A stretch of DNA of 51,820 bases, taken from assembly GCA_001730015.1 (NCBI GenBank), contig MDLA01000131.1, positions 1 to 51,820 of the forward strand, read 5' to 3'. The stretch comes from Chromatiales bacterium (ex Bugula neritina AB1). GTDB taxonomy: Bacteria; Pseudomonadota; Gammaproteobacteria; Granulosicoccales; Granulosicoccaceae. The position numbers and the translations under genes are program-made. Below the pieces are notes generated by a model. That model did no database searches and was not told the origin of the DNA. It saw only the letters and a program-made list of their open reading frames with translations. This document shows, piece after piece, positions 34,545 to 42,911 of the stretch. Numbering within the stretch: position 1 is the first letter of the stretch; each line of letters begins with the position of its first letter.

Positions 34545-35747
34545 TTGAAATTGTTTCCCTGCACCATTGTGAGTTTGCTCGTCTTGAATTTCGCCCGCGA
34601 TGCCTTAATCGCAATTTTTGTCTGCATCGCCGCATTGTCCGGTAGTGATGCGCGCGCGCATGAAATCAGACCGGCTGTGGCCACTGTGACCGTCGAACAT
34701 CACCGGCAGATCAGCATCAGTCTTCTAGTGAATCTTGAGAGCCTGATTGCAGAGGTCGGTCCACAGCACTCAGATACCGGTGAATCAGCTAACGGCGATC
34801 GATACATGCAGTTGCGAAGTTTGCCACCCACTTTGCTTGAAGCTGAGTTTGAAGATTTTCGCACCGGTTTTATCTCGGCGATTTCTGTTGTCGGTGTAGG
34901 CAATAGCCGCTATGTACTGCAGGTGGAAGCGTTGAAAATACCAGCGGTTGGAGATATTGCCATTGCACGGGACACCATCATCGAGCTCACATTTATACCG
35001 CAACCGCAAGAGGCGTCTGTAACGTGGCAATGGGCTGAGCGATTTGGCGAGATAATTGTTCGCACTGAGGCCGGTTCTACCGGAACGGAGGGCTATGCTG
35101 CGTTGCTGTCACCGGGCCAGCGCAGTGGATCGATTGCATTGTTCGGTGAAGTTAATCGTTCCATTACGCAGGAAGCAGGCAATTATCTGGTTGTGGGGTT
35201 TGAACATATTCTTCCTAAGGGATGGGACCATGTGTTGTTCGTTATTGCTCTGGTTCTTTTGTCTCCGCGCTGGAAGCCGCTATTACTGCAGGTGACAACG
35301 TTCACGATTGCGCATTCTATTACCCTGATACTGGGGGCGACTGGCTGGCTTAACGTTTCAGCAAGTGTAGTTGAACCTTTGATCGCCCTGTCGATAGTGG
35401 TGGTGTGCATGGAGAATATATTTCCAGCCCGAATTGGCCGCTTGCGAGTGCCGCTGGTGTTTTTATTCGGTCTGCTGCACGGGCTGGGTTTTGCCGGTGT
35501 ACTGATCGAGGTCGGTCTTGAGTCGAATCATTATATCGTGGCATTGCTCGCGTTTAATATAGGCATTGAACTGGGCCAGTTAGCCGTAATTCTAGCTTGT
35601 CTGTTATTGTTCGGGTTGTGGTTGAGGGATAAGCCCTGGTACTACAGGCGCATAACACAGCCGGCGTCAGTGCTGATCGGGGCGACAGGCGTCTGGTGGT
35701 TTTTCCAGCGTGTGGATGGTGACGTAATCTCCGGGTGGCTGTCTTAA
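34545..35747 (+). CDS. HupE/UreJ-type membrane protein
   Basis: About 400 residues. The start is uncertain: no ATG; TTG 34545 follows AGGG (34536-34539), with other TTG/GTG candidates at 34524, 34551 and 34569. After a signal-like segment ending DARAHEIRP comes a ~190-residue extracytoplasmic domain, then HILPKGWDHVLFVIALVLL, the HupE/UreJ signature with a metal-binding His-Asp-His, and five further membrane segments (GLLHGLGFAGVL; NIGIELGQLAVI). Related proteins are nickel or cobalt permeases. Its neighbour DUF4198 supports metal transport. A 19-bp direct repeat duplicates its last codons beyond the stop. Confidence 0.85.
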   Translation: MKLFPCTIVSLLVLNFARDALIAIFVCIAALSGSDARAHEIRPAVATVTVEHHRQISISLLVNLESLIAEVGPQHSDTGESANGDRYMQLRSLPPTLLEAEFEDFRTGFISAISVVGVGNSRYVLQVEALKIPAVGDIAIARDTIIELTFIPQPQEASVTWQWAERFGEIIVRTEAGSTGTEGYAALLSPGQRSGSIALFGEVNRSITQEAGNYLVVGFEHILPKGWDHVLFVIALVLLSPRWKPLLLQVTTFTIAHSITLILGATGWLNVSASVVEPLIALSIVVVCMENIFPARIGRLRVPLVFLFGLLHGLGFAGVLIEVGLESNHYIVALLAFNIGIELGQLAVILACLLLFGLWLRDKPWYYRRITQPASVLIGATGVWWFFQRVDGDVISGWLS

Positions 35748-35767
35748 ACTCCCGGTGGCTGTCTTAA
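35729..35767 (+). repeat. Tandem 19-bp repeat spanning the end of the HupE-type gene
   Basis: CTCCGGGTGGCTGTCTTAA (35729-35747) is followed one base later by CTCCCGGTGGCTGTCTTAA (35749-35767), 18 of 19 identical. The first copy contains the gene's last codons and stop; the second carries an identical stop and looks like a replication-slippage duplication. Confidence 0.85.
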
Positions 35768-35942
35768 TCTCAATGGCATCCTCCAATGGCTACGTCTGAT
35801 GAATAGCGCGCTCGAAACATTAGCGATGACATTTTGCGGTTAATTGGTAACATATTGCATCGAAAATGATCAATATTTGATCAGACGACAAGCCTCCAGG
35901 CTGTTAGTATAAAGATTCAACCGGCATTAAAAGGAATCTATC

Positions 35943-36425
35943 ATGCGAAAAATTTTACTTACTGCCTGTACTGGCATTATGCTCGTTGCTACCAGCCAGC
36001 TGGTGCTGTCCGCGGATGGTGGTCCGCACGACAAGGCAATTCAAGCGCGCCAGGCGATGTTCAAGCTCTACGGCTATCACATGGGCATACTGGGAGGCAT
36101 GGCTAAGGGTAAAATACCTTACGATGCGGCGATTGCAGCTGAAGCCTCGCAGAATCTCGATGCTGCGGCCAATCTCGGGCAAAGCACTTTCTGGCCGGCG
36201 GGTTCAGATAATTCCAACGATGAAAATGTAAAAACACGCGCGTTGAAAGCCATCTGGGATACCTATCCGGAGATTGTCGAAAAAGGCGAAGCATTGACAA
36301 AAGCCACGGGTGTGCTGGCGCAGAATGCCGGTAATGGCCTTGATGCGTTGAAAGCCAATATGGCTGATGTCGGTGCAGCGTGCAAAGGCTGCCATGACGA
36401 TTATCGCGCAAAGAAAAAGAAGTAG
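35943..36425 (+). CDS. Cytochrome c' family protein (cytochrome c556 type)
   Basis: 160 residues with a cleavable signal peptide (KILLTACTGIMLVATSQLVLSADG). The mature part is a four-helix bundle with the haem motif CKGCH near the C-terminus (ADVGAACKGCHDDYRAKKK), the arrangement of the cytochrome c' family. Helix 1 begins IQARQAMFKLYGYHMGILGGM; the Met in this stretch may be the axial ligand as in c556 types. It is followed, 20 bases later, by a cytochrome b561 gene on the same strand, so the pair likely forms a periplasm-to-membrane electron route. Confidence 0.93.
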   Translation: MRKILLTACTGIMLVATSQLVLSADGGPHDKAIQARQAMFKLYGYHMGILGGMAKGKIPYDAAIAAEASQNLDAAANLGQSTFWPAGSDNSNDENVKTRALKAIWDTYPEIVEKGEALTKATGVLAQNAGNGLDALKANMADVGAACKGCHDDYRAKKKK

Positions 36426-36445
36426 ATTAGCGTTTAGGCGTACGG

Positions 36446-37111
36446 GTGTCGCGCGCTAACGTAATTGCGATCTGGGATCAGTGGATCCGTTTGTTTCACT
36501 GGTCTCTTGTTATCGCCATTGCTGTATTGCTAATCACTGGTGAAACCGGTGTTGGTTTTTATGACTGGCACCGTTTGGCTGGCGAATGGGTACTGGGGCT
36601 GGTCGTGTTCCGGTTGCTGTGGGGGCTTGCAGGAAGTAGTAATGCAAAGGTGGCTGCACTGGTCAGGCCGTTAAAAGCGTTTGACCATCTGAAGCAGTTG
36701 GCCAGAGGTCGCGTTGAACCCGAAAGAGGTCATAATGCGGCCGGTGGTTTTGCGGTATTGATCATGCTGCTGCTTATCGGCATTCAGGCTGTCAGCGGCA
36801 GTTTTATCGCCGATGAAGATGAACTCATAGAAGGGGCTTTTTATGGTGTGCTGAGCTCAGATACAACCGACTGGCTGTACACCGTCCATACAACCAACGC
36901 TGTGCTTCTGGAGGTAATGATCGCAATCCATATTTTTGCGGTGATGGTTTACCTGTTGTACGCAAAGCACAACCTTATAACAGCTATGATAACCGGGAAA
37001 ATGCCGTGGCCTGAAGGCCGAGCGGTTCCTGAAATTAAATTGCAACCCTTTGGCAGAGGCTTGCTTGTTGCCTGTGTGGTTGCGGTGGCGCTTGTATTAA
37101 TTCTGAGATAA
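36446..37111 (+). CDS. Dihaem cytochrome b561-type membrane protein
   Basis: 221 residues from GTG 36446. Four membrane segments with haem histidines: WIRLFHWSLVIAIAVLLI, YDWHRLAGEWVLGLVVFRLLWGL, a third helix after RGHNAAGGFAVLIMLLLIGI and TVHTTNAVLLEVMIAIHIFAVM. This is the Ni/Fe-hydrogenase-type cytochrome b / b561 superfamily. With cytochrome c' directly upstream, it probably exchanges electrons between quinol and the periplasmic cytochrome. The same pairing of cytochrome c' and b561 occurs in many Proteobacteria. Confidence 0.92.
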   Translation: MSRANVIAIWDQWIRLFHWSLVIAIAVLLITGETGVGFYDWHRLAGEWVLGLVVFRLLWGLAGSSNAKVAALVRPLKAFDHLKQLARGRVEPERGHNAAGGFAVLIMLLLIGIQAVSGSFIADEDELIEGAFYGVLSSDTTDWLYTVHTTNAVLLEVMIAIHIFAVMVYLLYAKHNLITAMITGKMPWPEGRAVPEIKLQPFGRGLLVACVVAVALVLILR

Positions 37112-37120
37112 AAAGCGGAT

Positions 37121-37158
37121 AAGCTTGTGGTTTAAGAAAGCAACAACAGCTTTTTTTC
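37121..37158 (+). terminator. Possible terminator after cytochrome b561
   Basis: AAGCT(T)GT near 37121 can pair, with one bulge, with ACAGCTT near 37146, followed by TTTTTTT (37151-37157). The stem is short, so this is a moderate call based mainly on the T-run and position. Confidence 0.4.
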
Positions 37159-37187
37159 CGCGAAAACAGCGAATATGCGCTGCAGCC

Positions 37188-39923
37188 TTAAGCCACTTTC
37201 GGCAGCTGTATATCCTGCAGCAGATCCGTTAACGGAAATGGCTTGCTGATGTAATAACCCTGAGCATAGTCAACAGACAGTCCGGCAAGTGTTTGCATAA
37301 CTTCGCGTGTTTCAACAAATTCTGCGATTGTTTTAATACCAAGCGCTTTGCCTACATTATTGATTGAGCGCACCATTTCCAGATCTATCGGGTCATGTGT
37401 AATGTCCTTTACAAACTGACCGTCTATTTTCAGATAGTCGACCTGCAGATTCTTTAGATAACCAAAGGAACAGACGCCCGAGCCGAAGTCATCCAGAGCG
37501 ATACTGCAGCCGGTTTCGCGCAGATAGCCTATTAACTGTTGAGCCTGTGATAAATTGCTGATGACCGCTGTTTCCGTAAGTTCAAAGCAGATGGTTTGCG
37601 GCGCGATCCTGAATTCGGTGAGTTTTGCCTGAATGAAAGAGGGCAGGGTGTCATCAACAGCACTCTGGCCGGACAAATTGATACTGAAACGGTGATCGGC
37701 AGGAATCGTATGGCGAAACGACGATATTTGCTCGAATGCATGGTGTATCACCCAGCGATCTATATCGCGCATCATTTCGTAGCGCTCGGCTGCCAGGATA
37801 AATTTAAACGGAGTGATTACCTGCCCGTTTTCACCGGGAATTCTTAGCAGACATTCGTAGTGCGTTGGCGAAAATATATCGACATCATCGGTTGGGGCAA
37901 TCGCCTGAACATATAATATAAAACGGTTTTCTTTGAGTGCCGTCTGCAAGATTGGCAGGTACTGCATTTCGCCTTGTCTCTGCCGGGTGTCTTTGTTGTC
38001 GGGATCATATATATGCAGTGTGTTGCGGCCTGAGTCCTTGGCGGCGTAACAGGCCAGATCTACCTCACTGAGTACATCGTTCATAGTACGATGATGGTCA
38101 CGGATGTGTGTCATGCCAATACAGGCCCGTACCGAAAAGAACTGCTGCTCTGTTTTGAAGTAGTATGTTTGAAAAAATGCGTAGAGATCACTAACTCTGG
38201 CAACTAGCTGTGCTTCGGTTTGCGCCGAAAGTATCAGCCCGAACTCATCGCCGCCGAGGCGTGCGAGTAAAGCTGCGTCACTGAACTGGCTGGTGAGATC
38301 GTTCGACAACTTGATCAGCAGTTCGTCGCCTACCGCATGCCCTGCGGTATCATTGATTAACTTGAATTGATCAAGGTCTATATAGCTAACCGCATACTTA
38401 ACGTTTTCACTTTTTACTCCTAGAAGCTGGTTAATTGAATTCTCAAAGTGTCTGCGATTCGCAATGCCCGTCAGGGCATCATGCGTTGCCTGATGAGCCA
38501 GCTCGCTGGTGAGCGCGTGCTCCTTGCTGATATCACGCATTGTTACCACCGTGCCGTGGAGGTTTTGCGCCGCATCGTATAGTGCGGAAACCTGCAGACT
38601 CACAACAAGCCCGTCTTTGGTTAACAGCGTTGAAGGGCTCGATTCTTCAAGAATACTGGTCGGTTTTTTAAAATCCGCCCCGGTTTGCACCAGTGGCCCT
38701 ATCTGCTCCGGGTGGGTAAACAGATCAACAATACCAAAGAGGTTGGTCGATAGCAGCTTGTCCGGGTTCAGGTTCAGCAGTCGCTCTGCGGCCGGATTGA
38801 TGTAATCGATCGAGTTGTTGCTGTCGGCGGTTATAACGGCATCGTTTATTGAGCGCAGGGTAACTTGCGCTCTTTCTTTTTCTCGTGCTATTGCGCTGTC
38901 TTTTTCTGCGAGCGTTCGCATGGAGCGTTTTCGTGTGGAGAAGGCTGATACCAGTGCTGCGTAAATAAACAGACAGACTAATCCGACCGCGATCGCTGTG
39001 CCCGTGTTATATCGTGCTGCGCTGGCGGGCGAAGACATATAGATGGTGAGTGCAGAGTGTCCGATCGGAATGCGGTAATCCAGCTGCGCGGGTTTAAACA
39101 GATAATTCATCAGGCTGGCGTCAGAGGATTTTTCGCTCTCGTTATAAAGGGCCTTGTACTCTGAGTTCGACTGCGCGCTGTGGAGTTCTGCCGCGGCGAT
39201 TGTGCCTGCAGGTATATATTTCTTAAGAATCCTTTCAAGACTGATTGAAACCAGATAGCCGCCGTCTGTCTGCAGCAATCTGCTCTCGGGGTCCGCGGGA
39301 ATCTGATTGCCGTAGAATGATGGAAACAGAATCAACAGGTCGGATTCGTTAACCCAGTTGTCTGGTGCAGCAATGGCGACGACATTGTAGCGGGCGACAG
39401 ACTCTTTAATAGCACTTCGCAGTTGTGGTAGTTGCAAGAGATCCAGCCCGATAAACCGGTTGGAGCTGGGGCTGCCGGGGTTGTAGCTTATGACAGACAA
39501 ATAACTGTCGCGGGCGGGCAGGGCGACTATTTTACCGTCTGTATCAATGAATTTCGGTTGAAACGAAAACATCCCCTGCTCACGTAGTTCTTCAACATAC
39601 CGGGGGAGATCAATGTGATCAATGTGATCAAATCGCACAGAGGCGTCGACGGCAGTAATTCGCTCCGCTAACGTTGCAGAAATGTGCTCATGCTGTGCGT
39701 AGTTGAATCCATTGGGCGAGGTTTGATGCAGAGAGCCGATTGAGCGCAAGTCGCTGACAATAGAAAGCAGATCTTTGTAGATATCGTTAGCAATACCGGC
39801 GGCATTCTGTTCAAATGATTTTTGTTCCGATTGATGCGATAAGCGCGCGCATTGGTAGGCACTGAAGGAAAAAACCAGCACACAGGAAAGCAGAAAAAGC
39901 GGCGTTCGGAGCATCTGTTTCAA
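37188..39923 (-). CDS. Membrane receptor with PAS, GGDEF and EAL domains (c-di-GMP turnover)
   Basis: 911 residues: membrane segment at 7-24, an extracytoplasmic sensor at about 30-305 that looks CHASE-like, second membrane segment at 309-328, PAS domain at about 350-465, GGDEF domain at 480-640 with intact GGDEF at 557-561, EAL domain from about 655. The EAL motif reads ECL (Glu690-Cys-Leu) but the catalytic Glu is kept; NLSGQ, ELTET, LDDFGSG and LKIDGQFV are present, so phosphodiesterase activity is possible. It could make or degrade c-di-GMP. It follows a periplasmic binding protein gene after a single base, suggesting that the binding protein is its sensory partner. Confidence 0.95.
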   Translation of the reverse strand: MKQMLRTPLFLLSCVLVFSFSAYQCARLSHQSEQKSFEQNAAGIANDIYKDLLSIVSDLRSIGSLHQTSPNGFNYAQHEHISATLAERITAVDASVRFDHIDHIDLPRYVEELREQGMFSFQPKFIDTDGKIVALPARDSYLSVISYNPGSPSSNRFIGLDLLQLPQLRSAIKESVARYNVVAIAAPDNWVNESDLLILFPSFYGNQIPADPESRLLQTDGGYLVSISLERILKKYIPAGTIAAAELHSAQSNSEYKALYNESEKSSDASLMNYLFKPAQLDYRIPIGHSALTIYMSSPASAARYNTGTAIAVGLVCLFIYAALVSAFSTRKRSMRTLAEKDSAIAREKERAQVTLRSINDAVITADSNNSIDYINPAAERLLNLNPDKLLSTNLFGIVDLFTHPEQIGPLVQTGADFKKPTSILEESSPSTLLTKDGLVVSLQVSALYDAAQNLHGTVVTMRDISKEHALTSELAHQATHDALTGIANRRHFENSINQLLGVKSENVKYAVSYIDLDQFKLINDTAGHAVGDELLIKLSNDLTSQFSDAALLARLGGDEFGLILSAQTEAQLVARVSDLYAFFQTYYFKTEQQFFSVRACIGMTHIRDHHRTMNDVLSEVDLACYAAKDSGRNTLHIYDPDNKDTRQRQGEMQYLPILQTALKENRFILYVQAIAPTDDVDIFSPTHYECLLRIPGENGQVITPFKFILAAERYEMMRDIDRWVIHHAFEQISSFRHTIPADHRFSINLSGQSAVDDTLPSFIQAKLTEFRIAPQTICFELTETAVISNLSQAQQLIGYLRETGCSIALDDFGSGVCSFGYLKNLQVDYLKIDGQFVKDITHDPIDLEMVRSINNVGKALGIKTIAEFVETREVMQTLAGLSVDYAQGYYISKPFPLTDLLQDIQLPKVA

Positions 39924-39924
39924 A

Positions 39925-40923
39925 CTAGTTGTCGCCTGTGTGTGTGTATTTAGGCCGTGTTTTTTTAGCTTTTCTAAGTAGTGACTGACTCAGCGTAAGC
40001 CCTGTCGTGTCCAATAACTGTTCGTTCACCCAGAGATCCCACTGCTTGCTCGATGCCAGAGGGATTTCGTCGGGCGGTATCCCGTTCAGAATCTGAATGG
40101 CAGCGGCGGCCGCCCATTCGCCATGTTCGCTGGGAATTTTCGTATACCCCAGAGTGGATACGGGCATCATGCCGTCGTGGTTAGTCACGCTGAGCAGGTT
40201 GTCGTTTTGCTGTATGCGAGTCTGTGCTGCTGTAGTGTCCCAGTTGTCGATGCCAAAATTGCTGCCAAGAATAATAAAGTGGTAGTCACCCGGAGCCAGA
40301 TAGGACTGCAGCCAGTCATCGAATGTGGTTATTGCCAGGTGATCAACTTCTATATTTATTGTTCCGGCTTCTTCTGCAATGCGCTGGTAGTTTTTTTTCT
40401 CGCTCAGGGTGTCTGCCCCTAGATACAGTGCTTTGCGGCCTCTGGTAATACTCTGTGCCTGTAGTAACATCGGCTTCACCGGGGCTACTTCAACAATGCC
40501 AGTCATGTTTTTATAGGGGAATCCGTACTCGTCGACTGTCCAGTTAATGCCACAAAATACAATCGGCACGTCCTTATCGCGAAAGTGTGGTGCTATAACG
40601 TACCTGGCCGCAATATCATCGGAGGCTATTACTACATCGGGTTTCCACTGATCGATTAATTCAACCACCCGGGTGGCAGCCTGAACCTTCTTGTCGATTG
40701 CATTGTTATGCTTGCTGTGCATATTAAACTGGCGTATTGCACAATGGTCGCGAAGACCCTTACGTAAACCTGCTTCGACTCCGTCAGACCAGGAATAACC
40801 CTGATGATAAGAGGAGATATACAAACATTTCGGGAGATTACCGGCGGCAGAAACCGGTGAGGCAGGCGTCATGAATATGGCGCACGCAATGGATGTGGCG
40901 AACAGTCCCGTTCGAATTAGCAA
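39925..40923 (-). CDS. Periplasmic binding protein of the ABC_sub_bind type, probable sensory partner
   Basis: 332 residues with a signal peptide (LFATSIACAIFMTPASPVSA). The rest is a two-lobe periplasmic fold: CLYISSYHQGYSWSDGVEAGLRKGL, KPDVVIASDDIAARYVIAPHF, VPIVFCGINW, and the hinge-side ALYLGADTLSEKKN. No ABC permease or ATPase is near. The gene ends one base before the GGDEF-EAL receptor starts, so the two are co-transcribed. A ligand signal through this protein to the receptor's external domain is likely by analogy with other binding-protein/GGDEF pairs. Ligand unknown; proteins of this group bind tryptophan or other small molecules. Confidence 0.85.
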   Translation of the reverse strand: MLIRTGLFATSIACAIFMTPASPVSAAGNLPKCLYISSYHQGYSWSDGVEAGLRKGLRDHCAIRQFNMHSKHNNAIDKKVQAATRVVELIDQWKPDVVIASDDIAARYVIAPHFRDKDVPIVFCGINWTVDEYGFPYKNMTGIVEVAPVKPMLLQAQSITRGRKALYLGADTLSEKKNYQRIAEEAGTINIEVDHLAITTFDDWLQSYLAPGDYHFIILGSNFGIDNWDTTAAQTRIQQNDNLLSVTNHDGMMPVSTLGYTKIPSEHGEWAAAAAIQILNGIPPDEIPLASSKQWDLWVNEQLLDTTGLTLSQSLLRKAKKTRPKYTHTGDN

Positions 40924-41068
40924 GAGTCATATCCTTTTGATCATTGCCTGATAAATGGTCAGTGCAGAAAATGCACCATTTCCTAAGGGTAATTTTGTTG
41001 GAAAAACGGGAGCATCTTTTCATGGCTGATCGCATCGGTAGCTGATCATTTATTTTTGCAGCGCCAGG

Positions 41069-41225
41069 AGCTTGTCCGAGAATAAGGGGCGTAGCGAGGG
41101 TGTGAGATTTTGAGTCAGATATTGCGATCGATTGAGACGAATAGTTATTCATATTCAACAAAATCGATCGCAATAGCTGGCCAAAAATTCACACCCGCAG
41201 TTGATCATCATTTTCGGACAAGATC
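41069..41225. repeat. Long imperfect hairpin, MITE or REP-like (about 155 bp)
   Basis: The outer arms are AGCTTGTCCGAGAATAA (from 41069) and, on the other strand, TCTTGTCCGAAAATGAT (ending 41225). Further inside, GGTGTGA pairs with TCACACC and TATTGCGATCGATT pairs exactly with AATCGATCGCAATA, so almost the whole unit folds on itself. It contains no gene. It occupies much of the 379-base gap between the divergent binding protein gene and the first SnoaL-like gene; the rest shows no other feature. Only one copy lies in this window. Confidence 0.7.
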
Positions 41226-41302
41226 CTAGGAGCCTGGCATTTGTTCCAGTACAATTTCGCTCCGGGTCAATAATGCGGCAGTGCCGCAGGAGTAAGCACA
41301 CA

Positions 41303-41839
41303 ATGCGCGGATCGCGTCCCCAGCAAGCTGCCTTAACCGCAGCAACCGATATGACTAAAACCGCCGAAACCCGTAAGGTTATCGAAACCATGGTTGACGG
41401 TTTGAATGACCATGAAATCAATGGTATGTCAGCCTTTTTCAGTGAAACTTTTCGATGGATGGGCAATGCCGGTTGTGGTACCAAAAACGGCTTAACCGAG
41501 TTTCAGAATAACTGGCAGAAACCGTTTCAGGCGGCATTCTCCGATAAGGTCTGTATCGATGAAGCGCGCCTGTTCATGGGCGAATGGGCGGCGGCATTCG
41601 GGCGCCAGGAGGCTAACCACAGCGGCGACTTCATGGGGATTGCCGCTACCGGCAAGCGCGTGGAAATTCGCTATATGGATTTCTGGAAGGTGGAAGACGG
41701 TCGCATCACAGATAACTGGGTGATGGTTGATTTTCCTCACGTGATGCAGCAGCTGGGGGTAGACCCTTTCGCCGGTGAAGGGTGGGAGAAATTTGATCGC
41801 GGCGAGGCGGTACCACCGGCACCGGATCACTCACTATGA
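41303..41839 (+). CDS. SnoaL-like (NTF2 fold) protein, single domain
   Basis: 178 residues from ATG 41303, which follows CAGGAG (41288-41293); the frame extends to 41201 but that part overlaps the hairpin element. An internal ATG at 41351 (MTKTAET) is also possible. The NTF2-like fold is indicated by VIETMVDGLNDHEINGMSAFFSETFRWMG and the core FMGIAATGKRVEIRYMDFWKVEDGRITDNWVMVD, the pattern of SnoaL-like polyketide cyclases. The next gene encodes two copies of the same domain. Such proteins can isomerise, dehydrate or hydrolyse small molecules. Substrate unknown. Confidence 0.82.
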   Translation: MRGSRPQQAALTAATDMTKTAETRKVIETMVDGLNDHEINGMSAFFSETFRWMGNAGCGTKNGLTEFQNNWQKPFQAAFSDKVCIDEARLFMGEWAAAFGRQEANHSGDFMGIAATGKRVEIRYMDFWKVEDGRITDNWVMVDFPHVMQQLGVDPFAGEGWEKFDRGEAVPPAPDHSL

Positions 41840-41861
41840 TAACTGTGAAAGGCGGGCATCG

Positions 41862-42875
41862 ATGAATACCGCTTGCAGAAACAGGCAGCTACTGGCTGAG
41901 CTTCGTCTGTCGCAATATAATTTTGAACCGGATAGCGTACGCGCTGCGTTGAATGCAGTATTTTCCGCGAATGCAAAAATACAACTGGCTTTCCCGTTTG
42001 AAAATCCGGACGGACCTGATGCATTCTATAATGAAGCCTACAAGCCTTTGCATACAGCCGTGCCGGACCTCGAACGGCGTGACACTATTGTTATTGCCGG
42101 TATGCCGGACAACGGTAGTGAGTGGGTGGGCTGTGTGGGCTACTACACAGGTACTTTCACCCGACCCTGGCTCGATATACCAGCTACCGGCCATCAGGTT
42201 GCCATGCGCTACCATGAGTTCTACCGTATAGAAGATAATCAGGTGGTGGAGTTCCAGGGGCTTTGGGATATACCGGAGGTTATGCTGCAGGCCAATGCCT
42301 GGCCGATGGCGCCGAGTCTCGGGCGCGAATGGCAGGTACCAGGTCCGGCAACACAAGATGGCATCAAAGGGGCGGCGCAGGAAGCCACAGTCACCACGGC
42401 AAGTTGCCAGCTGGTTTTAAGTATGTTGTCGGGTCTGGGTGAATTTTCGACTGGCGGCACAGAGGCGATGCGGCTCGAAGACTATTGGCACCCCTCGTTC
42501 AGCTGGTATGGGCCGTCAGGTATTGGCACTGCCAGAGGTATTAAGGGTTTTCGTAACTGGCATCAGATTCCTTTTCTTAACGCCATGCCTGATCGCTCTG
42601 CCGGTGCCGGCAATTTGTTCAGCGAAGGAGAATACGTTGGCTATACCGCCTGGCCCGGAATGGAGATGACTCTGTCCGGTGACGGCTTTCTGGGGATTGC
42701 TCCGGTTAACCGCAAAATCACCATGCGCAGTCTGGATTTCTGGCGATGCGAAAATGGCCTGATTCGCGAAAACTGGGTGTTGGTGGATCTGCTGGATGTC
42801 TATCAGCAGATTGGTGTGGATGTGTTCGCCAGACTGCGTGAATTTAATAAAGCCCGATGTTATCCCGTAGTATAG
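41862..42875 (+). CDS. Two-domain SnoaL-like protein
   Basis: 337 residues from ATG 41862 (MNTACRNRQ) with AAAGGCGG upstream; the frame itself is open from 41775. Two NTF2-like domains follow each other. The first carries WLDIPATGHQVAMRYHEFYRIEDNQVVEFQGLWDIPEVM, the second FLGIAPVNRKITMRSLDFWRCENGLIRENWVLVDLLDVY, both aligned by eye to the single-domain neighbour's FMGIAATGKRVEIRYMDFWKVEDGRITDNWVMVDFPHVM. The linker near residues 155-185 is Ala/Thr-rich. An intramolecular dimer of a normally dimeric fold is likely. It lies 22 bases after the single-domain gene and 36 before the nitrilase gene. Confidence 0.82.
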   Translation: MNTACRNRQLLAELRLSQYNFEPDSVRAALNAVFSANAKIQLAFPFENPDGPDAFYNEAYKPLHTAVPDLERRDTIVIAGMPDNGSEWVGCVGYYTGTFTRPWLDIPATGHQVAMRYHEFYRIEDNQVVEFQGLWDIPEVMLQANAWPMAPSLGREWQVPGPATQDGIKGAAQEATVTTASCQLVLSMLSGLGEFSTGGTEAMRLEDYWHPSFSWYGPSGIGTARGIKGFRNWHQIPFLNAMPDRSAGAGNLFSEGEYVGYTAWPGMEMTLSGDGFLGIAPVNRKITMRSLDFWRCENGLIRENWVLVDLLDVYQQIGVDVFARLREFNKARCYPVV

Positions 42876-42911
42876 AGCCGGCGGGCAGGGTGCTGATGGC
42901 AGGAGGTATCT

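Noticed and set aside
41201..41302. N-terminal extension of the first SnoaL-like frame
   Set aside because: It lies partly in the hairpin element and is not part of an NTF2 fold; CAGGAG precedes ATG 41303.
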